The notes under the pieces: generated by a model | Database searches by the model: none | Told to the model about the DNA's origin: nothing | The model's input: only the letters and a program-made list of their open reading frames with translations | In this document: positions 21,943-28,481 of the stretch, one piece after another | Position numbering within the stretch: position 1 is the stretch's first letter | Layout of the letters: each line of letters opens with the position of its first letter | Assembly (NCBI GenBank): GCA_026386845.1 | Contig: JAPLMW010000027.1 | Location: 1 to 43,343 of the forward strand | DNA from: Phycisphaerae bacterium | Lineage (GTDB): Bacteria; Planctomycetota; Phycisphaerae; Sedimentisphaerales; UBA12454 | Length of the DNA: 43,343 bases | Reading direction: 5' to 3' | Made by a program: the position numbers and the translations under genes

Positions 21943-22914
21943 ATGCAGGTTATAAACACAATTGAGAAAATCGATAATAAACTTAAAGGCTGCTGTCTGA
22001 CGATAGGCAACTTTGACGGCGTTCATCTTGGCCATAAGAGGATTATCGATACCGCCCGGCAAACCGCCGAGCAATTTGGCAATTGTCCCGTCGCGGCTAT
22101 TGTCTTTGACCCTCATCCGGCAGCTATCCTGCACCCGGAAAAACAAACGCAGGTTCTAACGCCATTACCGTTAAAAAAGGCTCTGCTTGAGGCAGCAGGT
22201 ATTGATTATCTGATTGTCCTGACGGACAGTTACGAACTTTTGACGCTTTCGCCTGCGGATTTTATCGTTGATTTCCTGAAGGACACTATCGCTCCAAAGG
22301 TTGTAGTCGAAGGTGATGATTTTCATTTCGGCTATGGCCGCAGCGGCAATGCTCAGCTTCTTCAACAGCTTGGAAAACAGCTTGGCTTTGATGTTATCAT
22401 TGTCGAGCCTCAGGAAATAAAACTTAAAGACGGCTTATCCAGGATTTCAAGCACGCTTATTCGTCATCTGTTGCAGGCCGGCAATGTCGCAGATGCGGCG
22501 AAGTCGCTCGGCAGGTCTTACCGCCTTATGGGAATAGTTTCCAAGGGCAGAGGCAAAGGCGCCGAACTTGGTTTTCCGACGGCCAATATCGAGCCGCACG
22601 AGCAGATTATTCCCGCCGAAGGTGTTTATGCAGGTTTTGTTTCCGTTGCCGACAGTATTGAAAAATTATGTGTATTGAACCAGAAAATTCCCGCCGTTTT
22701 CAGTCTCGGCAGGGCTAAAACATTTATTTCCGACCATCCTTTGCTGATAGAGGCGCACATACTCGAAGGCAAAGTTGAAGATTTGTATAACAAATACCTT
22801 GCTATGGATTTTGTTGATTTTATTCGTCATCAGCAGCGTTTTGAAATGGAAGAAAAACTCAAGGAGCAAATAAAGAAGGATTGTGAAATTGCAAAACAGA
22901 GCCTGGAGCGATAG
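21943..22914 (+). CDS. ribF: Bifunctional riboflavin kinase / FAD synthetase
   Basis: A 323-residue RibF that converts riboflavin to FMN and then FAD. The N-terminal adenylyltransferase domain carries GNFDGVHLGH (residues 22-31), FDPHP and the SSTLIR motif. The C-terminal kinase domain shows SKGRGKGAELGFPTANIEP and the ...EAHILEGKVEDLYNKYLAMDFV region. The last codons (about QSLER and the stop) lie inside the left copy of the REP-like repeat flanking the transposase downstream, so its natural end was altered slightly. No SD is visible and the promoter sits very close to the ATG. Confidence 0.95.
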   Translation: MQVINTIEKIDNKLKGCCLTIGNFDGVHLGHKRIIDTARQTAEQFGNCPVAAIVFDPHPAAILHPEKQTQVLTPLPLKKALLEAAGIDYLIVLTDSYELLTLSPADFIVDFLKDTIAPKVVVEGDDFHFGYGRSGNAQLLQQLGKQLGFDVIIVEPQEIKLKDGLSRISSTLIRHLLQAGNVADAAKSLGRSYRLMGIVSKGRGKGAELGFPTANIEPHEQIIPAEGVYAGFVSVADSIEKLCVLNQKIPAVFSLGRAKTFISDHPLLIEAHILEGKVEDLYNKYLAMDFVDFIRHQQRFEMEEKLKEQIKKDCEIAKQSLER

Positions 22915-22931
22915 CGACAGGAGAAATTCTC
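22892..22931 (+). repeat. REP-like direct repeat, left copy
   Basis: This 40-bp stretch starting CAAAACAGAGCCTGGAGCGA is repeated at 23427-23466 with two differences. It overlaps the ribF stop codon and contains AGGAG (22919-22923), which is the ribosome-binding site for the transposase ATG at 22933. Confidence 0.85.
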
Positions 22932-22932
22932 A

Positions 22933-23490
22933 ATGAATTATCCATTGGCATATTTTATAACTTTTACGACTTACGGCACATGGCTACACGGCGATATACG
23001 AGGCAGTGTTGACAGAAGTCATAATAAATATGGAGATGGATTTTTGCCGGAGAAGGAGAGTTTCGAGCAACAGGATTGTAAACTCTTAAAAAGTACCGCA
23101 GTTTTTCTTGATGAAAAAGATAGAGATATTGTGTTGAATGCTGTACTTAGCCAATGTGATTTTAGAGGTTGGTTCGCGTATGCAGTGCACATCAGAAGCA
23201 ACCATGTTCATATTGTTCTTTCGGCTTTGGAAAAACCTGAAAAGATAATGACTACCCTTAAGGCCTATTCAACAAGGGCGTTGCGTGCTTCAGGTGTTAA
23301 AAAAGCAAGATTTTGGACAACGCATGGAAGTACAAAATATTTGTGGACGAAAGAAAAGCTTGAAGCGGCAATAAAATATGTTAGAGATGGACAAGGCATA
23401 ATGATGGCTTATGGCCATTCAAAAAACAAAACAGAGCCTGGAGCGAAAGCGACAGGAGGAATTCTCCTTGCGCTGTCGCTTGGGCTCTGA
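22933..23490 (+). CDS. REP-associated tyrosine transposase (IS200/IS605-like Y1 family)
   Basis: A 185-residue HUH-type single-strand transposase. The family start YFITFTTYGTWLHGD, the metal-binding HVH (His91, His93) and the candidate catalytic Tyr112 (LKAYSTRAL) are all present. RAYT enzymes nick and join single-stranded REP hairpins and are thought to spread REP sequences. The gene is flanked by a 40-bp direct repeat. The right copy continues into a full palindrome that also encodes the last ~19 residues and the stop of this gene. The left copy supplies its ribosome-binding site. It lies between ribF and nrnA in the same direction, so it can be transcribed from the ribF promoter. It looks intact and possibly active. 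Confidence 0.92.
   Translation: MNYPLAYFITFTTYGTWLHGDIRGSVDRSHNKYGDGFLPEKESFEQQDCKLLKSTAVFLDEKDRDIVLNAVLSQCDFRGWFAYAVHIRSNHVHIVLSALEKPEKIMTTLKAYSTRALRASGVKKARFWTTHGSTKYLWTKEKLEAAIKYVRDGQGIMMAYGHSKNKTEPGAKATGGILLALSLGL
23427..23488 (+). repeat. REP palindrome, right copy with complete hairpin
   Basis: It begins with the 40-bp direct repeat and continues into its complement. CAGAGCC pairs with GGCTCTG (outer stem), AAGCGACAG with CTGTCGCTT (inner stem) and AGGAG with CTCCT near the tip; an 8-nt bulge lies between the outer and inner stems. The layout is that of a REP hairpin. It lies inside the 3' end of the transposase gene. Confidence 0.85.
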
Positions 23491-23512
23491 TAGCTAATGA
23501 AAAAGGAATTTT

Positions 23513-24532
23513 ATGACAACAACGGATAACTTTAAAAAAGCGATTGAACTGATTAAAATCGCCAAAAGCTGGCTTGTAACCTCGCATACACGCCCAGACG
23601 GCGATGCTGTCGGCTGTATAAAAAGTTTTTGCGAGATTGCGGCACAGCTTGGCAAAGAGGCAAAGCCGCTGCTGCTTTCGCCGCCGGCGGAATGGTATAA
23701 ATTCATCTTCGATTCGCCGGTGCCCGTCCTCGGAAATGATGTAAAACTCGACCAATTGCAGTCCGAAAAATTCGGCAAATTCGACCTTGTTGTAATTGTC
23801 GATACCAATAGCTATGTTCAGCTTGCCGAATTTGACAAATGGCTCAAGGTTTCAAAAATACCCGTGCTGGTTATCGACCATCATCTGACAGGAGACGGCC
23901 TGGGGACTGTCGAGGTTGTAGATTCGACGGCGGCGGCAACAGGCGAAATAATCCTCGACCTGCTCAAATACAGCGGCTGGAAAATCACGCCGTCAATCGC
24001 GGAAGCTCTTTATATCGCCATTTCAACCGATACAGGCTGGTTCAGATTCGACAACACCGATGCCAGAGTAATGCGCAACGCATCGATACTTGTCGAACAC
24101 GGGGCGAAGCCGGCTGAAATCTATCATAAAATGTATCAGAATTACTCGCCCGCAAGACTCAAACTTTTAGGCAAAATGCTCGAAAAACTCGAACTTCATC
24201 ACAATAACAAAATTGCCCTGATGTTTATTATGCGGAGCGATTTCGATTCGACCGGCGCTACAGGGACAGATACCGAAGATTTCGTCAATGAATCGCAGCG
24301 TATCGGTTCTGTTGAGACGTGTGCCTTGTTTGTGGAATTGAAAGACGGCGGCTTCCGCTGCTCGCTGCGGAGCAATGGCAGCGTCGATGTTCGCCAAATC
24401 GCTGCCAAATTCGGCGGCGGAGGCCATAAAGTAGCCGCAGGTGTCAACCTCAAAGGTCCGCTGGTTTTAGCCGATGCGAAAAAGATGATTCTCGATGAGC
24501 TCGAAAATGCGTTATCGGCCTCTGGCAAATAA
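23513..24532 (+). CDS. nrnA: DHH/DHHA1 phosphoesterase, NrnA-like
   Basis: A 339-residue member of the DHH superfamily. It is likely a bifunctional oligoribonuclease and 3'-phosphoadenosine 5'-phosphate phosphatase that degrades nanoRNA in the cytoplasm. The motifs are in order: SHTRPDGDAVGC, the Asp-rich VIVDTN, the signature VIDHHLTGDG, and at the C-terminus the DHHA1 loop GGGGHKVAAG. The start has AAGGA a few bases upstream. It follows the transposase by 22 nt, so the mobile unit has probably inserted between ribF and nrnA, which are neighbours in many bacteria in rbfA-truB-ribF-type operons. Confidence 0.92.
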   Translation: MTTTDNFKKAIELIKIAKSWLVTSHTRPDGDAVGCIKSFCEIAAQLGKEAKPLLLSPPAEWYKFIFDSPVPVLGNDVKLDQLQSEKFGKFDLVVIVDTNSYVQLAEFDKWLKVSKIPVLVIDHHLTGDGLGTVEVVDSTAAATGEIILDLLKYSGWKITPSIAEALYIAISTDTGWFRFDNTDARVMRNASILVEHGAKPAEIYHKMYQNYSPARLKLLGKMLEKLELHHNNKIALMFIMRSDFDSTGATGTDTEDFVNESQRIGSVETCALFVELKDGGFRCSLRSNGSVDVRQIAAKFGGGGHKVAAGVNLKGPLVLADAKKMILDELENALSASGK

Positions 24533-24571
24533 CACCTTGGTTAAAATTAAGGCAACCTCTAAAAATACGTT

Positions 24572-24621
24572 TTGTCATTGCGAACGCAGCCCGCTTCGGA
24601 CGGACAGGCGTCGGGGGGCTG
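24572..24621 (+). repeat. GTCATTGCGAACGC-type intergenic repeat
   Basis: The segment begins TTGTCATTGCGAACGCAGCC and ends GGGGGGCTG, with CAGCCC and GGGCTG as inverted ends. The opening resembles the GTCATTGCGAG-type repeats scattered in many bacterial genomes. Only one copy is in the window. Confidence 0.4.
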
Positions 24622-24678
24622 AATATGTAAGAAATTGGCGCGGTTTGGTGTTTTATATAAATAGTAAAGGTGAATAAA

Positions 24679-24957
24679 ATGAAGAAAATACCTCTTATCA
24701 TGTCGTTGATTGTCAATATTTTGCTCGTCGTAGCAGTGTGTGGTATTCGTCTTCATTACCACAGGGCGATATTTCAAACACTTTATAACATCACCATATC
24801 TGACGTCCGTTTTCAGGAGGGCGTCCTGGCTGAACTTCAGTCAGAAGATGAATACAAAATCATGGCAGTTAAGACCATGCTCAAGCAGAATATTCAAAAG
24901 GGAAAGGAGTCTGCGGAAATTTGGAAAGCTGCATCAGAGAGGGTTAGGCTGAAGTAA
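24679..24957 (+). CDS. Small single-pass membrane protein, unknown function
   Basis: About 92 residues with one N-terminal transmembrane helix (LIMSLIVNILLVVAVCGI). A charged, helical cytoplasmic or extracytoplasmic tail follows, with no Cys pair and no known motif. The ATG at 24679 is preferred over an in-frame GTG at 24670 because AAAGGTG lies at a proper distance before the ATG. A weak promoter-like pair, TTGGCG and TAAATA (24635-24663), lies upstream. I do not recognise the family. It stands alone between nrnA and the convergent folD; codon use looks like that of its neighbours. Confidence 0.6.
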   Translation: MKKIPLIMSLIVNILLVVAVCGIRLHYHRAIFQTLYNITISDVRFQEGVLAELQSEDEYKIMAVKTMLKQNIQKGKESAEIWKAASERVRLK

Positions 24958-25058
24958 AAAAGAGGTTTTGATGAATGGTTTAGATGAAGTGCTGTTTGCA
25001 GAGAGCCGGAAACTGTCGAGATGGCTAAGACGAATATCTTTTCCGCTAATATAAGAAC

Positions 25059-25086
25059 AAAACCTGCCGTGAAACGGCAGGCTAAA
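25059..25086. terminator. CTAAA-tagged hairpin acting as folD terminator
   Basis: CCTGCCGT (25063-25070) pairs with ACGGCAGG (25074-25081) over GAA, followed by CTAAAT on the plus strand. On the minus strand the stem directly follows the folD stop codon, whose TAG is read from the CTAAA tag, and continues into TTTTGTTCTT. It therefore looks like a working Rho-independent terminator for folD. Confidence 0.75.
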
Positions 25087-25960
25087 TGTTTGCCTTTGCG
25101 CTCTCGACGGTATTGTATAATAACATAGTGATAGTCATCGGCCCGACGCCGCCGGGGACTGGTGTAATTAAACTTGCCTTTTTGCTGACATTTTCAAAAT
25201 CCACATCGCCGACAAGCCGAAAACCCGCCTTCTTTGTCGAATCTTCAACTCTGTTTATGCCGACATCAATAACAACGGCGCCATCTTTTATCATATCAGC
25301 CGTTATAGCGTTCACTTTGCCTGCCGCAGCAATGACTATATCAGCTCTTCTCGTATGAGCGGCTACATCTTTCGTCCTCGTATGGCATACAGTAACCGTA
25401 GCGTTGCCGGCAGGGGATTTCTGAATCAGCATATTCGCAAGCGGTTTGCCGACGATATTGCTTCTGCCGACAATTACGACTTCTGCGCCGTCAAGTTTTA
25501 CGCCGCTCCTTAGGAGCAATTGCACAACGCCATTGGGCGTGCAGGGCAGAAACGCTTTTTGGCCGACGACCATTTTGCCGACACTTATCGGATGAAAGCC
25601 GTCAACGTCCTTTGCGGGGTCAATTGCCAATAAAACTTTTTGCTCATCTATGTGTTTTGGAAGGGGCAACTGAACGAGGATTCCGTTAATTTTCGGGTCT
25701 TTGTTCATTTTATTGACGAGGGCAAGCAAATCTTTTTCGCTCGTCTCTGCGGGCAGACGGTTATCATCGGAATAAATGCCTATTTCGCCGCAGGCCTTTT
25801 CCTTGGCGGTTACATAGGAGACAGAAGCGGGGTCTGCACCAACGAGGATTACGCCAAGGCCGGGGATGATGCCTTTAGCCTTGAGCTTTTCAATTTCAGC
25901 TTTTAGTTCAGCCCGGATATTTGCCGCGATTTGTTTACCGTCAATGATTTTGGCTGGCAT
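25082..25960 (-). CDS. folD: Methylenetetrahydrofolate dehydrogenase / cyclohydrolase
   Basis: A 292-residue FolD, the bifunctional enzyme linking 5,10-methylene-, methenyl- and 10-formyl-tetrahydrofolate. Signatures are [15 protein letters not shown] (with the catalytic Lys), [21 protein letters not shown], the nucleotide-binding [14 protein letters not shown], and [14 protein letters not shown]. The length is normal. The stop codon lies in the tag of a repeat hairpin that serves as its terminator. It follows the BioD/DRTGG gene by 98 nt on the same strand, and no separate promoter stands out. Confidence 0.97.
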   Translation of the reverse strand: MPAKIIDGKQIAANIRAELKAEIEKLKAKGIIPGLGVILVGADPASVSYVTAKEKACGEIGIYSDDNRLPAETSEKDLLALVNKMNKDPKINGILVQLPLPKHIDEQKVLLAIDPAKDVDGFHPISVGKMVVGQKAFLPCTPNGVVQLLLRSGVKLDGAEVVIVGRSNIVGKPLANMLIQKSPAGNATVTVCHTRTKDVAAHTRRADIVIAAAGKVNAITADMIKDGAVVIDVGINRVEDSTKKAGFRLVGDVDFENVSKKASLITPVPGGVGPMTITMLLYNTVESAKANI

Positions 25961-26058
25961 CTTTTCTCCGAAAAAAATCCTAAACTCTAAATCCTGAACA
26001 AATTATAAATTAAAAATTTAAATTTTCCAAACAATTTTGAACATTTGAATCCCCGTTT

Positions 26059-27156
26059 TCACGAGGATAAATTTTGAAGAATGGCCTTGATGTTGACGTT
26101 ATCACGCAGAAGGTCGTAAGTTCTGGCGATTTTGTCGGTGTCCTTAGAGCGGATTTTAAAGTGCAAATCCTTCATTTTAGCCGTTACGGTAAATGTATCC
26201 TCATCTGTAAGAAGCACCGGAATAGTGCTCCTTAAAAGAAGCGAAAGAATAGTCGAGTCCGGCTTTAAGCCGCCGGTAAGGACAAGGCCGCCGCTGCATA
26301 ATTTGTCGTGAAAATCGACTGACTCGGATAATGCCAAAGTAAGTAATATATTGTCGATGCGGTCGCCGGGCGTAATTATCAGCGTGTTTTTATCGATGTA
26401 GCGAATTACGTTCTGCGGCTCCATCGCAGCAACGACAGTATGCCCGATTTTGTTGGAAAGCAATTCATGGCCGCAAAGCACGTCATATTCAAGCTCCTCG
26501 GCTACCTGCCCGACACTGAAAAAGGAAAGCGATGAATCGTAAGGAACATGGCCGATGAGCTTTGTGCCGATAAGCTGCAATCCTTTCGGGGCAATCGTAA
26601 GAATTTTTTCATATTTGTTCGGATAGATTTTATTCAAAATCACGCCGATGATGTTTACGTTATATTCCTTGAACAAAGCAAGAGACATAGATACTTCATC
26701 TATCGGTCTGCCGATTCCGCCGGCTGAGACTATAATGACATTGGCGCCGAGCATCTGCGCGACACGGGCATTCGACAGGCCGAAACAGCTTCCAACGCCG
26801 GCGTGGCCTGTGCCTTCGACTATAATCATAGGATGTTTTTGCGTCAGCTTATTGAAGCTGCTCATTATTCGCTGCTCGAGCGGGGAGACATCAGGATTTT
26901 GAATGAATTTTGTAGTAAAGCCTTCTTCGACGGCGATGGGACTCATATCGGAAGGGAGGTCTTCAAAGCCAAAGGCCTGGTGAGCAAGCACAGCATCCTC
27001 GTCAATGTTATGACCCTCATACTGGACATATCGCTGGCCGACAGGCTTAAAGTAGCCGGGATTATAGCCTTGTTTTCGTAAATGCTGAATCAGGCCGCAT
27101 ATAACGGCTGTTTTGCCGCTGTCCTGACCGGTTGCGCTTATATAAAGTGGTTTCAT
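26059..27156 (-). CDS. BioD-like P-loop plus DRTGG domain protein (Pta N-terminal-like)
   Basis: A 365-residue protein like the N-terminal regulatory half of large phosphotransacetylases (COG0857). A P-loop ATPase domain of the BioD type comes first (SATGQDSGKTAVICGL, then YFKPVGQRY and VEGTGHAG). A DRTGG domain (about 215-325) follows and ends before any acetyltransferase domain. The start is the ATG at 27156; an upstream TTG would give seven more residues but would precede the predicted RNA start. Stand-alone proteins of this type are common in archaea, cyanobacteria and planctomycetes, with no settled role; nucleotide or adenine-derivative sensing is plausible. No pta or ack gene is in the window. 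The neighbour folD suggests C1 metabolism, weakly. Confidence 0.88.
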   Translation of the reverse strand: MKPLYISATGQDSGKTAVICGLIQHLRKQGYNPGYFKPVGQRYVQYEGHNIDEDAVLAHQAFGFEDLPSDMSPIAVEEGFTTKFIQNPDVSPLEQRIMSSFNKLTQKHPMIIVEGTGHAGVGSCFGLSNARVAQMLGANVIIVSAGGIGRPIDEVSMSLALFKEYNVNIIGVILNKIYPNKYEKILTIAPKGLQLIGTKLIGHVPYDSSLSFFSVGQVAEELEYDVLCGHELLSNKIGHTVVAAMEPQNVIRYIDKNTLIITPGDRIDNILLTLALSESVDFHDKLCSGGLVLTGGLKPDSTILSLLLRSTIPVLLTDEDTFTVTAKMKDLHFKIRSKDTDKIARTYDLLRDNVNIKAILQNLSS

Positions 27157-27163
27157 ACAGGTA

Positions 27164-27192
27164 TTTATAGTGGACAAACGTAAATTTTACAA
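27164..27192 (-). promoter_or_regulatory. Putative promoter of the BioD/DRTGG gene
   Basis: On the minus strand TTGTAA (27187-27192) and TATAAA (27164-27169) are 17 nt apart. The predicted start falls at about 27157, next to the ATG at 27156, so the message would be leaderless. Confidence 0.5.
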
Positions 27193-27275
27193 GTATAAGT
27201 TCAAATTCGGCAGGTAAAGTTTAAGGTTGCATAACTTATTAGGAGTGAACAACTTACATCAATTTAGGCAAAATA

Positions 27276-27304
27276 ATGCCAAAATTTATTCCTTAATGTA
27301 TAAT
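27276..27304 (+). promoter_or_regulatory. Putative promoter of the dxr-rseP-polysaccharide operon
   Basis: A perfect TATAAT (27299-27304) lies 17 nt after ATGCCA (27276-27281), a weak -35. The start near 27311 would leave a leader of about 10 nt before the ATG at 27321. Confidence 0.5.
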
Positions 27305-27320
27305 TAACCGAAATTCATAT

Positions 27321-28481
27321 ATGGTAAAAAGAATAGCGATACTCGGTTCGACAGGCTCGATAGGCAGAAATGCCCTGCGGGTTATAGAGGCGCTCGGCGA
27401 TGAGTACGAAGTCGCTGTGCTTACCGCGCACAGCAATGTCAAACTGCTCGCCGAACAGGTGAAAAAATTCAAGCCGAAAATAGCGGTAGTTACCAATCCC
27501 GAAAAGTTTGATGAATTCAAGACTTTGGCAGGCGGCGGCAAAACCGAGATACTTTGCGGCGAAAAAGGATTAGTAACTGCCGCTGCCGCAGCAGATGTCG
27601 ATATTGTCATAGCGGCGATTGTCGGCGCTGCGGGACTCGAAGCAATTCTATCAGCGGCAAAGGCCGGCAAGACCCTTGCCATAGCGAATAAAGAGCCATT
27701 AGTTATCGCAGGCGAACTTCTGACAAAAATCGCGAGGGAAAATAACGTTAAATTGCTGCCGGTTGACAGCGAACATTCCGCCATTTTCCAGGCAATACAG
27801 TCAGGAAATCCAAAAGAAGTAAACAGAATAATCCTGACGGCAAGCGGAGGGCCTTTCAGGGGTGCCACCGCTGAGCAGATTCAAAATGTAACGATTGAGC
27901 AGGCACTGGCGCATCCGACGTGGAATATGGGCAAAAAAATCACGATAGACTCAGCGACGATGATGAACAAGGCGCTGGAAGTAATCGAGGCGAGATGGCT
28001 GTTCGATGTGCCGGTCGAGAAAATCGAGGTTCTTGTTCACCCGGAATCCATTGTTCATTCGATGGTCGAATTTGTCGATGGTTCAATAATCGCCCAGATG
28101 TCTGAGCCGGATATGTGCCTGCCGATACAATACGCCCTGACATTCCCAAAGAGGGTAAAGGGCATAACAAAACATCTAAGGTTGGAGCGAATAGGGAAAT
28201 TAACCTTTGAAAAGCCGGATATGGAGGTCTTTAGGGCACTAAAGATAGGTTACCAGGTAGCACAAACCGGCGGCACAGCGACGGCGGTTTTTAACGCGGC
28301 AAATGAGGCGGCAGTCAAAGAATTTCTGGAAGGAAAGATAAAATTTGTTAATATAGCCGAACTTATCGAACGTTGTCTTGATAAACATAAGGTCAAAACG
28401 AATGCGACGCTGGAGGATTTGCTTTCAGCCGACAAATGGGCAAGAAATGAGGTCAAAGAATGTCTGAAAAGAAAGATATAG
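27321..28481 (+). CDS. dxr: 1-deoxy-D-xylulose 5-phosphate reductoisomerase
   Basis: A 386-residue enzyme making 2-C-methyl-D-erythritol 4-phosphate, the committed step of the MEP isoprenoid pathway. Visible features are the NADPH loop GSTGSIG (residues 9-15), AIANKEPLV, the metal and substrate motif PVDSEHSAIFQ, the SGGPFRG loop, and HPTWNMGKKITIDSATMMNK. The end overlaps the start of rseP by 22 bases. The dxr-rseP pair is widely conserved in bacteria; here the operon continues into glycosyltransferases. Confidence 0.97.
   Translation: MVKRIAILGSTGSIGRNALRVIEALGDEYEVAVLTAHSNVKLLAEQVKKFKPKIAVVTNPEKFDEFKTLAGGGKTEILCGEKGLVTAAAAADVDIVIAAIVGAAGLEAILSAAKAGKTLAIANKEPLVIAGELLTKIARENNVKLLPVDSEHSAIFQAIQSGNPKEVNRIILTASGGPFRGATAEQIQNVTIEQALAHPTWNMGKKITIDSATMMNKALEVIEARWLFDVPVEKIEVLVHPESIVHSMVEFVDGSIIAQMSEPDMCLPIQYALTFPKRVKGITKHLRLERIGKLTFEKPDMEVFRALKIGYQVAQTGGTATAVFNAANEAAVKEFLEGKIKFVNIAELIERCLDKHKVKTNATLEDLLSADKWARNEVKECLKRKI

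Noticed and set aside
23427-23500. Rho-independent terminator after the transposase
   Set aside because: The palindrome matches the REP repeat at 22892 and has no T-run; downstream nrnA continues in the same direction.
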